From assembly GCA_022769545.1 (NCBI GenBank), contig JALEJS010000034.1:78088-142087 (forward strand): a stretch of DNA of 64,000 bases. The letters are read 5' to 3'. How positions within the stretch are numbered: the stretch's first letter is position 1; each line of letters opens with the position of its first letter. Under the pieces are notes generated by a model. That model saw only the letters and a program-made list of their open reading frames with translations. It was not told the origin of the DNA and ran no database searches. This DNA comes from Blautia sp. (GTDB taxonomy: Bacteria; Bacillota; Clostridia; Lachnospirales; Lachnospiraceae). A program made the translations under genes and the position numbers. This document shows, one piece after another, positions 19,332 through 27,279 of this stretch.

Positions 19332-19366
19332 AACGGAGCGGTATCTCCGTGGACGCCTGCTCCGTT
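19332..19366 (-). terminator. Terminator of the deacetylase-foldase operon
   Basis: Minus-strand stem AACGGAGC / GCTCCGTT with an internal smaller stem (ACGGAG / CTCCGT alternative), followed by TTATTATC. It lies about 54 nt past the foldase stop. Confidence 0.65.
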
Positions 19367-19419
19367 CCAGTATTTCCTGCGATTTTGTTTACCGTTTGCG
19401 GCTTTCTGAAAACGCCCTG

Positions 19420-20835
19420 TTATTCTGCTGCCTCATCTGCATTTGCAGTCTCGCCATCCGCATCTTCAAAATCTGCCTCCACCGTCACATCATCTTCTCC
19501 GGCCTCTTCCTCAAAAATAATCTCCTCTTCCGGGTCGATGTCTTCCAGTTCACCGATGACCTCTGCGTTTTCCATCTCGTCCTCCGGAATTTCTTCCATC
19601 AGTGCCTCATTCTCGTCTCCGCTCTCCGCAATGGTATCCCCTACGATTACCTGTTCTTTTATATCCGCATTTTCCACAATAAATTCCAGTACACGGGTCA
19701 GACCGATGGTCTCATCCACCTCCTGGCCATACTCGTCCACAAATTCTGCCAGATTATCGTAGCCGTACATAGACATGAGTTCTTCCTGAATCTCCTGACA
19801 TCTCGCATCATCCAGTGTAAATCCTTCTGCATCCATAATAGCCTGCACAATCAGATTCTGTTTTACTTTATATTCTGCATACATCTGATTCTGCTCGTCA
19901 TACTCCTCCTGACTCATTCCCTGGGATTCCAGGAATTCCTCCATGGTCATACCAGCCTGCTCAACATATGCCTGATAGAAAGACTCTGCCTGCTCAATCT
20001 GATTTTTCAGATCCTGTTCCGGATATTCTTTGACCTCTGTCTCCTCGAGAACCTGCTCCCACGCAAGGCTGTTCAGATTTTCTTTCGCAGATGCCACTGC
20101 CTCTTCCTGAAGTTCCTTCTTTACTTCTTCTTTATATTCTTCTACCGTCTTGCTTGTTTCTGAATTGGCAGCAACCCAGTCATCGGTGAGTTCGGGCGCA
20201 CGGCTGACTTTCTGCACTGTCACGCGGAAGGTTACGCTGACACCTGCCATCTCCTCATTCCAGTAATCTTCCGGGAACGAAAGATCAATGTCCTTTGTCT
20301 CACCGGTCTTCATACCCACGACACCGTCCTCAAATCCTTCAATAAAGGATCCGCTTCCGATTTCCAGATCATAGCCTTCCGCACTTCCGCCTTCAAATTC
20401 CTCTCCGTCACGGGTTCCCACATAATCGATGGTTGCGATGTCGCCCATCTCAACGGTTCCGTTTTTCACCTCTTCCGGATTTTCCAGAAGGCGCTGGCTG
20501 ATTTCATATTCCACTGACTCCTCATCAATTTCTTCAATGGTGTTTTCCAGCGTGATTCCTTTGTATTCCGCAAGTGTAATATACTTTGTGGGATCATCCA
20601 CGGAGACGAGACGTCCGCCGGATTCGGTTGTTGTCTCTGAAGCCGGCTTCTCTTCTTTTTCCTCTTCCGCAGCAGGTGTTTCTTCTTCCTGTTCAGCTGG
20701 TTCTTCTTCTGCTGTTTCCTCCTCTGCGGCTTCCGTCTTTGTCTCTTCTTTTTTTGCGGCATCCTCATTTCCGCATGCGCTCAAAGCCAGTGCTGCACAG
20801 GCTGCCAGTACGGCAAGATATGTTCTTTTTTTCAT
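19420..20835 (-). CDS. Trigger-factor-like (FKBP-type) peptidyl-prolyl isomerase lipoprotein
   Basis: A 471-residue protein with lipoprotein signal (ALALSAC, Cys21), so it is anchored outside the membrane, unlike cytoplasmic trigger factor. A Glu/Ala-rich linker leads to an FKBP-like domain (VEMGDIATIDYVGTRDGEEFEGG through DIDLSFPEDYW). A trigger-factor C-terminal helical domain follows (SYQAYVEQ-type segments, EQAESFYQAYVEQAGMTMEEF). An acidic tail (EEIPEDEMENAEVIGELEDIDPEEE) ends the protein. The ribosome-binding domain of true trigger factor is absent. Inferred role: folding of exported proteins. It starts 26 nt after the second deacetylase gene ends, so it is the last gene of that operon. 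Confidence 0.88.
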   Translation of the reverse strand: MKKRTYLAVLAACAALALSACGNEDAAKKEETKTEAAEEETAEEEPAEQEEETPAAEEEKEEKPASETTTESGGRLVSVDDPTKYITLAEYKGITLENTIEEIDEESVEYEISQRLLENPEEVKNGTVEMGDIATIDYVGTRDGEEFEGGSAEGYDLEIGSGSFIEGFEDGVVGMKTGETKDIDLSFPEDYWNEEMAGVSVTFRVTVQKVSRAPELTDDWVAANSETSKTVEEYKEEVKKELQEEAVASAKENLNSLAWEQVLEETEVKEYPEQDLKNQIEQAESFYQAYVEQAGMTMEEFLESQGMSQEEYDEQNQMYAEYKVKQNLIVQAIMDAEGFTLDDARCQEIQEELMSMYGYDNLAEFVDEYGQEVDETIGLTRVLEFIVENADIKEQVIVGDTIAESGDENEALMEEIPEDEMENAEVIGELEDIDPEEEIIFEEEAGEDDVTVEADFEDADGETANADEAAE

Positions 20836-20861
20836 AATAATCTCCTTTACTTTTTTATCTG

Positions 20862-22367
20862 TTACATCGGAGGTACTTCCGGTCTGGAAGAATCCCAGAC
20901 TTCACTGACATCAAACAGGTCACTCAGCATCTCCGGATTGTAATACATACGGTATCCATCCAGATTTCTTCTTCCCTGGCGCAGACACAGATCTGTGATC
21001 TGTACCCAGTACTGGCTGGAATCCACATTGCAGTAGTAATTATAACCCCTGCTCTTAAAATATGCAAATTTGGGATTATCCATGGTAAATGGCTGCCAGT
21101 CTCCGATATCTGCCCCAAAGGCAAATATAATCGTATCGGTCTTTCCGACAATCGGTGCCACATACGCTTCCCATTTTTCATTGTCGGTCTGCAGCTCTTC
21201 TGCCGAAGACTGCGTGGCATTTTTATGTCCCCAGGTGTGACTGGCAAATTCCCAGCCGTTTGCCTTCATGGCATCCGCCACTTCTGTCGCCCGGCGCACC
21301 TCCTCATCATAGTCAAAATCCGGATGCGCATCCAGATATTTCTGCTGGTCTTCCTGGAGATTTTCTCTGGTCTTATAGGCAATGTCCGTGCGGTAGCCCA
21401 GAACACCGTCATACCCGGTCAGTGCAATGATTCCTTTTCTTCCGTGATAGGAAAAATCCGGATGCTCTTCGATAAACGTATCCAGCAGTGGAATCAGATC
21501 ATAGTCTCCCACCGAAACACTTCCGTCATCTTCGATATATTCACACTTCACAGCTCCGTTTTCATCCAGAACCAGACGACTGGCAAAGCCGTCTCCGTCC
21601 ATATAATGATAATAGCTCACGTCATCCTGTGACAGAACAAAAGGTGTTTTACCCGGCGGCAGCATGATGGAACCGCGGCTCATGGTTCCGTCCTCATTTA
21701 CCGTCGCCATGTCGTGAGGGCTCACCAGAACATATCCCCGGTCATACATGATCTGTGTGATCCGGTTAAACTCATCGATCGTTGTCATATACTGATTGTA
21801 TCCGCCTTCATCGGAATCTCCGTCAAAGGCCTTGGAAACATCTTTGATCAGTGTATGGTAAAACACATGCGTGATCTGCTCCAGAGGATATTCCACACAG
21901 GTGGCCTTCGTATTCTGATACTCTGTCACCGCCGCCTGAAGTTCCTCATTCTGCGCATAATCCGGCTGATTCTGCAGCAGCTGAATCGCCCCGTCATAAT
22001 CATACTGCGCCGCCATCCGCTGAGCCTGTGCCAGAGGAGAGGTTTGTCCCTCCTGCGCAGCCGTCTCTGTACCGGTATCCTCTCCGGCAGCATCCCCTTC
22101 GTTCTGTGTTTCTGTCTCCTGTACCGCAGTTTTTCCGTCCGGCGTATCCTGCGAAGAAGTCTCCCCGTTTTCCGCAGTTTCCTGCCCGGCATCCGTTTCC
22201 GGCATTTCCTCCTGGTCTTCCGGCTCTTCCTTCTGCTTTTCCTGTACCTGTGTCACTTTTGCTTTTGCAAAAGGCACATCCTCCTCAAAAGGGAGCAGTG
22301 CGCATCCTCCCAGCATACTGACCGTGCAAACAGCACCCACAAACATACTGATTGCTCTTTTTTTCAT
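20862..22367 (-). CDS. Lipoprotein polysaccharide deacetylase (paralogue 2)
   Basis: The start at 22367 (MKKRAISMFVGAVCTVSMLGGC) gives a lipobox with Cys22; the ORF-track start adds 21 unlikely residues. The mature 480-residue protein has a Glu/Thr-rich linker. A helical region (AQRMAAQYDYDGAIQLLQNQ) and a NodB-type deacetylase domain with FVLSQDDVSYYHYM and HTWGHKNA follow. The domain is interrupted by long insertions relative to minimal NodB. It is clearly paralogous to the gene directly upstream along nearly its whole length, including the ends DVSEVWDSSRPEVPPM and DVWDSSRPTPVAPMG. This is a tandem duplication. It probably acts on cell-wall or capsule glycans. Confidence 0.87.
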   Translation of the reverse strand: MKKRAISMFVGAVCTVSMLGGCALLPFEEDVPFAKAKVTQVQEKQKEEPEDQEEMPETDAGQETAENGETSSQDTPDGKTAVQETETQNEGDAAGEDTGTETAAQEGQTSPLAQAQRMAAQYDYDGAIQLLQNQPDYAQNEELQAAVTEYQNTKATCVEYPLEQITHVFYHTLIKDVSKAFDGDSDEGGYNQYMTTIDEFNRITQIMYDRGYVLVSPHDMATVNEDGTMSRGSIMLPPGKTPFVLSQDDVSYYHYMDGDGFASRLVLDENGAVKCEYIEDDGSVSVGDYDLIPLLDTFIEEHPDFSYHGRKGIIALTGYDGVLGYRTDIAYKTRENLQEDQQKYLDAHPDFDYDEEVRRATEVADAMKANGWEFASHTWGHKNATQSSAEELQTDNEKWEAYVAPIVGKTDTIIFAFGADIGDWQPFTMDNPKFAYFKSRGYNYYCNVDSSQYWVQITDLCLRQGRRNLDGYRMYYNPEMLSDLFDVSEVWDSSRPEVPPM

Positions 22368-22387
22368 TTCATTTATTTCCCCTTTCA

Positions 22388-24001
22388 TCAACCCATTGGA
22401 GCAACCGGTGTCGGTCTGGAAGAATCCCACACATCCGCCACCGTAAACAGATCACTGATCATATCCGGATTGTAATACATACGGTATCCATCCAGATTTC
22501 TTCTTCCCATACGGAAGTAGTTATCCCGAATCTGTACAAAATATTGGGACGAGTCCACATTGCAGAAGTAATTATATCCCTGACTCTTTAAATAATCAAA
22601 TTTCTCTCCCGAATAATCCGCATAATCGGAAAGATCGGTTCCGAAAGCAAAAATAATAATATCTGTGCCTCCGATCAGCGGATCCACATTATTCTGGAAT
22701 TTTTTGGTGTCCCGCTCCAGACGGTCAAGAGAGATATCCGCAATATTCTGATGTCCCCAGGTGTGGCTCGCAAACAGCCAGCCGTTCGCCTTCATGGCGT
22801 CCGCTACCTTTTTCGCCCCGGCACGTTCTTTCTCCAGATCAAAATCCGGATGCGCGTTCAGCCAGTCCACCTTATTCTGGTCCAGATCGTCCGGTCTGGT
22901 CTGATAGCTCTCATCGGTACGATATCCCAGTATCCCGTTATACCCGGTCAGTGCGATGATTCCCTTCGCACCGCGGTAGGAAAAATCCGGATGCTCCTCC
23001 ACAAAGCGGTCGATCAGCGGAACCATGTCATAATCTCCCACCGAAATACTTCCGTCATCTTCCACATATTCGTTGCGGACCTTCCCTTCTTCGTCCACGA
23101 TCAGCTTTGTGGCATAGCCGTCTCCGTCCATATAGTGATAATAGCACAGATCATCCTGCGACAGCACAAACGGAATCTTACCCGGAGGCAGAAGAATCTC
23201 TCCCCGGGAAATGCTGCCATCCTCATTCGCCTTCGCCATATCATATACGCTGACCATCACATAGCCTTTCTCGTACATGATCTGTGTGATCTTCTGAAAT
23301 TCATCGATTGTCGTCATCACCTGATTGTAATCCGCAGTCTTGTAATCTCCGTCAAATGCCTTGGAAGTGTCTTTTATCAGCGAATGATAAAAAACATGTG
23401 TCACTTTCTCCAGCGGCCAGGACACACAGCTCGCTTTCGCCGTCTCGTATTCCGACACCGCATTCTGCATCTTTTCACTGGATTCATACTGCGTATGCGA
23501 CTTCAGCAGCCGGATGGCACTGTCATAATCGTACTGTGCCGCCATGACCGACGCTCTGGCAAGAGTGTCCTGTGCTGCAGCGGCCGGATTCCCGCCTGCC
23601 GCTTCTGATTCTGTATCCGCACTCTGTTCCTCAGCATCCTGCTTGTCTGCATTCTGTGTATCTGTCTGTTGTTTCTCCTGCCCGGAGACCGTCTGCTCCG
23701 GCACTGCCCTGGTGGAAGACTGTTTGTTTTTTCGTCCGCTGCGGGCTCCCAGAAGGATTCCCAGTCCTGCAATACAGACCAGAAGAATCACTGCTGCCGC
23801 CGCAAAAATCCTGCGCCTGCGTCTTCTTTTCAGCATCTCTGCCCTGCGTCTTTTCGCTCTTTGCAGGCGGCGCCGCTCTGCATCCTCATCCACATACGGC
23901 TTCTGCCCTTCGCCGGATAACGGCGGCTCGTTCCACGCGCCCGGATCTGTCTGCTCTGACAGACGGATTTTTCCCCTTTTTTCTTCTTCTTTCTTCTTCA
24001 T
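22388..24001 (-). CDS. Membrane-anchored polysaccharide deacetylase (paralogue 1)
   Basis: I place the start at ATG 24001 (MKKKEEEKRGK), which has AGAGGG just upstream; the ORF-track ATG at 24052 has no ribosome site and overlaps a TATAAT-like sequence. The choice is not certain. The product is 537 residues. A very basic Arg-rich cytoplasmic segment (QRAKRRRAEMLKRRRRRR) is followed by one membrane helix (FAAAAVILLVCIAGLGILLGA). A Gln/Ala-rich linker then leads to the same helical plus NodB region as the next gene (FVLSQDDLCYYHYM, HTWGHQNI). The stop is 20 nt before the next gene. Together they anchor two versions of one enzyme, by helix and by lipid. Confidence 0.85.
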   Translation of the reverse strand: MKKKEEEKRGKIRLSEQTDPGAWNEPPLSGEGQKPYVDEDAERRRLQRAKRRRAEMLKRRRRRRIFAAAAVILLVCIAGLGILLGARSGRKNKQSSTRAVPEQTVSGQEKQQTDTQNADKQDAEEQSADTESEAAGGNPAAAAQDTLARASVMAAQYDYDSAIRLLKSHTQYESSEKMQNAVSEYETAKASCVSWPLEKVTHVFYHSLIKDTSKAFDGDYKTADYNQVMTTIDEFQKITQIMYEKGYVMVSVYDMAKANEDGSISRGEILLPPGKIPFVLSQDDLCYYHYMDGDGYATKLIVDEEGKVRNEYVEDDGSISVGDYDMVPLIDRFVEEHPDFSYRGAKGIIALTGYNGILGYRTDESYQTRPDDLDQNKVDWLNAHPDFDLEKERAGAKKVADAMKANGWLFASHTWGHQNIADISLDRLERDTKKFQNNVDPLIGGTDIIIFAFGTDLSDYADYSGEKFDYLKSQGYNYFCNVDSSQYFVQIRDNYFRMGRRNLDGYRMYYNPDMISDLFTVADVWDSSRPTPVAPMG

Positions 24002-24170
24002 ACGCCCTCTTTTGTTCTGTGTTTTCTGTGCCGTCCGCAACTGCCCCTTCATTATAACAGGCTGCGTTATATTTACTGTAATTTATTATAACCGCTCCCC
24101 TCCTGCTTTTCCACTCTTTTCCGTCTGATTTTATACCAAGTCTCACATGCGTTCGACCTGAATTTAATAA

Positions 24171-24199
24171 TTGCCTTTTTACCCAAATAATGATAAAAT
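24171..24199 (+). promoter_or_regulatory. Promoter of the small membrane protein gene
   Basis: TTGCCT (24171-24176), 17-nt spacer, TAAAAT (24194-24199), 50 nt upstream of the start at 24250. Confidence 0.6.
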
Positions 24200-24249
24200 A
24201 AACGTTGTGTTGTTACGATTTCAAAATTCACACATAGAGGAGGATTCAT

Positions 24250-24696
24250 ATGAGTAAAGTAACCATCGTCCTTCTGGTCATTCTGGTTATTCTGATCGCC
24301 GCACTGATTGCCTTATATTTCTTTGGCAAGAAAGCGCAGAAGAAACAGGAAGAACAGCAGGCACAGATTCAGGCTGCCAAGCAGACCGTTTCCATGCTGG
24401 TCATCGACAAAAAACGGATGCCGCTGAAGGACTCCGGGCTGCCGCAGATGGTCATTGACCAGACCCCGAAGCTGATGCGTCGTTCCAAGCTTCCCATCGT
24501 AAAGGCAAAGGTGGGACCGAGGATTTCCATTCTGATTGCCGACGAGAAGGTCTTCGATCTGATTCCGGTAAAAAAGGAAATTAAAGCAGAGGTCAGCGGC
24601 CTGTATATCGTAGGCGTGAAAGGCCTTCGCGGAGCGCTGGAAGCTCCGGTCAAGAAAAAAGGCTTCTTTAAAAGAATATTCAGCAAAAATAAATAA
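24250..24696 (+). CDS. Conserved single-pass membrane protein, function unknown
   Basis: A 148-residue protein. One N-terminal helix (IVLLVILVILIAALIALYFFG) is followed by a short charged coiled segment (KKAQKKQEEQQAQIQAAKQ). A soluble beta-rich domain follows (TVSMLVIDKKRMPLKDSGLPQMVIDQTPKLMRRSKLPIVKAKVG). It has a basic C-terminus (KKKGFFKRIFSKNK). I recall similar proteins in many Clostridia but know no function for them. It has its own promoter, an AGAGGAGG site and a terminator, so it is monocistronic. It is on the opposite strand to its neighbours. Confidence 0.85.
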   Translation: MSKVTIVLLVILVILIAALIALYFFGKKAQKKQEEQQAQIQAAKQTVSMLVIDKKRMPLKDSGLPQMVIDQTPKLMRRSKLPIVKAKVGPRISILIADEKVFDLIPVKKEIKAEVSGLYIVGVKGLRGALEAPVKKKGFFKRIFSKNK

Positions 24697-24713
24697 AAGA
24701 AACAAATAAAAAG

Positions 24714-24763
24714 AAACGCTGCAGATATCCGGATTTTCCCGGAAGCTTCCCCTGCAGCGTTTT
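24714..24763. terminator. Bidirectional terminator between convergent genes
   Basis: AAACGCTGCAG (24714-24724) pairs with CTGCAGCGTTT, flanked by A-rich sequence on the left and TTTTTC on the right. An inner TCCGG/CCGGA stem stacks inside. It suits both the plus-strand gene ending at 24696 and the minus-strand gene ending at 24793. Confidence 0.75.
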
Positions 24764-24792
24764 TCTTTCATCTTCTTCGACTGAGGCAAATC

Positions 24793-25239
24793 CTACAGTG
24801 CAAACTTTCCCGCGTGCTTGGACTGTGCATGTATGGAAAGATAACAGTCTGCCACATGCTCTTCATTCATTTCCAGCGCGTAATCCACATTTACCAGAAG
24901 ACTGTCGTTCTCCTCCTGTATCTTCATTCCGGTTGCCGAAATCCCCATCTGAATCGTTCCAAAAGGAGTGGTATAATATGTCATGTTCTTTTTCCCGTGC
25001 TCAAATACCATGTGCACGTTTACCAGACCTTTCTTGCGCACCTCCAGCCCCTTATCCGATACTTTTATATAATTCACGGTAGGCTGGTCAAAATCCTCCA
25101 TCCGTTCCTCAAAACGAAGGTAATGACTTCCGTTGCGCAGATAATATTCGCCCGGTACAATCATCTCAATGGGTTCCTGTTCGTCCTGTGCGTCTGCCAT
25201 CTGAAGTCCCCGCACATGAATCAGAACTTCCTTTTCCAT
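24793..25239 (-). CDS. DUF1934 (YwiB-like) beta-barrel protein
   Basis: I use the ATG at 25239 (MEKEVLIHVRGLQMADAQDEQEPIEMI), because the family begins at this motif and GAGGG lies about 9 nt upstream. The product is 148 residues. The pattern of alternating strands (GEYYLRNGSHYLRFEERM, MVFEHGKKNMTYYTTPFGTIQMGISATGMKIQ) and the end VDYALEMN fit DUF1934. This is a calycin-like domain of unknown function, often near argS in Firmicutes; argS is not present here. Cytoplasmic, no signal. Confidence 0.85.
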   Translation of the reverse strand: MEKEVLIHVRGLQMADAQDEQEPIEMIVPGEYYLRNGSHYLRFEERMEDFDQPTVNYIKVSDKGLEVRKKGLVNVHMVFEHGKKNMTYYTTPFGTIQMGISATGMKIQEENDSLLVNVDYALEMNEEHVADCYLSIHAQSKHAGKFAL

Positions 25240-25311
25240 CTTATGGTTCCCTCTTCCTGATTTTTCTCTCAAAGCAGCCGGAAACACTTCCTGACTGTTT
25301 TTGTTATTCTA

Positions 25312-25533
25312 TCACCAATCCAGTGCTTTCGCAAGCCAGAAGCGAACCTTTATTTCTTCTGGTTTTTCTGTGATGGTATTCTGAAAACAGAATTTGGGAT
25401 ACATGGTTCCCCACCAGGCGGACAGCATGTTTCTGTCTGCTGCCGGCTGTCTGGCTGCTGCCAGCAGAGCCGCCAGAAGCAGAGCCAGAACTGCCCTCCT
25501 CCCCGTTCCCCTTCGTCTGCACATTCTCATCAT
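25312..25533 (-). CDS. Small predicted exported protein (73 residues)
   Basis: MMRMCRRRGTGRRAVLALLLAALLAAARQPA is a signal-like N-terminus with a basic region and a hydrophobic core. The short mature part, WWGTMYPKFCFQNTITEKPEEIKVRFWLAKALDW, follows. It starts 24 nt after the GerAB-GerAC fusion gene with AAAGGAAA upstream, so it could be the last gene of the germination operon. I do not recognise it. An overlapping frame (25304-25579) looks like a shadow. It could be spurious; the directed spacing and the signal-like sequence are the only support. Confidence 0.5.
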   Translation of the reverse strand: MMRMCRRRGTGRRAVLALLLAALLAAARQPAADRNMLSAWWGTMYPKFCFQNTITEKPEEIKVRFWLAKALDW

Positions 25534-25557
25534 TTTCCTTTCCGGAACCTCCTGTTT

Positions 25558-27279
25558 TTATGATGCCGCGGTTATCCACAGCACCCGATCCGTCTCCTTT
25601 TTATTTTGCCCGGATTCCGGCAGATTATACGCACTCTGGCAGAGCACACGCGGCAGTGCCGGCAGCGTCCTTTCCCGGTACCATTCATAATAGAGCTCCC
25701 CCAGTGTCATTTTCTGCGTTTTCTGGGTAGACTTCCGATTCTCCAGAATCCCCCGGATATATTCCCCGGCAGTCTGCCCCTGCGGACTTTTCCACTCCAG
25801 GACCCCGGAGACATCCTCTGCCTGGAATACATAGACATCTTCTCCCACAAACGGTTTATTTTTCAGCCACCGAAGTGCCTCCTCCCAGTCTTCACTGCCA
25901 GTAAGTGTTTCCCCGAAAATCAGTACCTGCAGATGTCCCAGATCCAGTTGCAGTTCCTGCGTCTGGCGGTATCTCTGCTCAATCTCTTCAAATCTGCGGC
26001 CTGTCATTTTCAGGACCTCCGCCTGATCCTCATCGGTCTGCTTATCCTGTCCCGTCGTACGGGCCATATCCGGCATCTGATATTCCACAAGCCACCCATC
26101 CTGTATTTTCCCGATGCCAAGCGCCATCGGATACCTCCTTTTCTCCGGCTCGATTCCCGCACAGCCGCCTGCCGCCAGGCACAGTGCAAGCACCACCAGC
26201 GCCGCAGATCCTTTCATGATTTTTTTCCGTCTTCCCCGAAAGGCCAGATAAAGCTGCACGACAAACATTCCCGGCACAAACACATATGCCAGGAAATCAT
26301 AATAATAATCTTCGATCCGGTATCCTTCCTGGCGGATCACAGACAGCCCGAAGATCAGCACCATGATCCAGAGCCTGCCGGGAAAAAGACCTGCACTTTC
26401 TGCCACCTGATGGCTGTAGTGAAGAAGACTTCCCAGTGAAAAAAGAACTCCATACAAGAGGAACGCCATCCAGATCACATCAAACCGTGCCAGTACATCT
26501 CCGGGAAGCGCCGCACCGGCAAGCAATGGCAGCACAGGGTATTTTTCCGAAAGAAACCGGTCCCACCCCAGCACTGCCGGCAGAAGAAGCTCCATTCCCA
26601 GAAGAATTCCTCCCAGTGTAAGCACTGCAAGTGCCGCCGGTTTTCTCGCCTTTCTCCTTTTTTCCACATCGGTCAGCACAAAGGGCAGGAAGCTGATCCC
26701 CGAAAAGCAGACCAGAATCCAGTAGCAGCTGCGCAGACTTCCCGTCCAGGTCGCAGATGTTTTCAGAAACATTTCCTGCAGATAAGATACATTCCCCTGC
26801 CCTGCTGCAAGCAGCATCATAAGAATCACTGCTCCCAGAAAAAGCCTGCCGCTGACTTCTGCCATTCGGCCCCTTCTTTGCATTCCCTGGCCGGTTCCCA
26901 AGCTGCAGACCAGCAGCGCCGACAGGGAAATCCAGAATCCCGAAACTCCCATGATCAGGCTGTCCGGCACAACCTCTTCCAGAACGGCGAGAAGCAGCGC
27001 CGCTGTCAGAATAATATAGCTCAGAAAAAACAGCCCGCAGATCCTTCCCAGAACTTTTCCGCCGCATTTTAAAAGGCTGGCATACCCAGGAGCGACACGC
27101 ACCAGAAATGTTACATAGAGAAGCAATATCGCGACTGCCGCCGCCGTTCCCACGATGCCATCGGCGCCCAGTGCTTCCCTTTTCTGAAACACACACAGAA
27201 GAAACGGGGCAAGAAAAGCCAGTACCATCTGACGGTAAAGCTGTCTGTGGGATATTCTGTCATTTGACGCAAATTCCAT
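25558..27279 (-). CDS. GerAB-GerAC fusion spore germination protein
   Basis: The start at 27279 (MEFASNDRISHRQLYRQMV) overlaps the upstream stop as TGATG and has GGAGG eight nt upstream. Residues 1 to about 355 form a GerAB-type permease (APC superfamily) of about ten helices. The reading frame then continues without a stop into MKGSAALVVLALCLAAGGC, a complete lipoprotein signal. The N-terminal domain of GerAC follows (RRYPMALGIGKIQDGWLVEYQMPDM, VLIFGETL). GerAC normally is a separate lipoprotein of about 370 residues; here only about 210 residues of it are present, without the C-terminal domains. Known role of the family: sensing nutrients in the spore inner membrane. Whether the fusion is cleaved at the internal lipobox cannot be seen. 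Confidence 0.85.
   Translation of the reverse strand: MEFASNDRISHRQLYRQMVLAFLAPFLLCVFQKREALGADGIVGTAAAVAILLLYVTFLVRVAPGYASLLKCGGKVLGRICGLFFLSYIILTAALLLAVLEEVVPDSLIMGVSGFWISLSALLVCSLGTGQGMQRRGRMAEVSGRLFLGAVILMMLLAAGQGNVSYLQEMFLKTSATWTGSLRSCYWILVCFSGISFLPFVLTDVEKRRKARKPAALAVLTLGGILLGMELLLPAVLGWDRFLSEKYPVLPLLAGAALPGDVLARFDVIWMAFLLYGVLFSLGSLLHYSHQVAESAGLFPGRLWIMVLIFGLSVIRQEGYRIEDYYYDFLAYVFVPGMFVVQLYLAFRGRRKKIMKGSAALVVLALCLAAGGCAGIEPEKRRYPMALGIGKIQDGWLVEYQMPDMARTTGQDKQTDEDQAEVLKMTGRRFEEIEQRYRQTQELQLDLGHLQVLIFGETLTGSEDWEEALRWLKNKPFVGEDVYVFQAEDVSGVLEWKSPQGQTAGEYIRGILENRKSTQKTQKMTLGELYYEWYRERTLPALPRVLCQSAYNLPESGQNKKETDRVLWITAAS

Noticed and set aside
25304-25579. 91-residue minus-strand ORF in another frame of the small exported protein
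   Set aside because: Low-complexity Gly/Ser content and no signal; the 73-residue frame is more protein-like.
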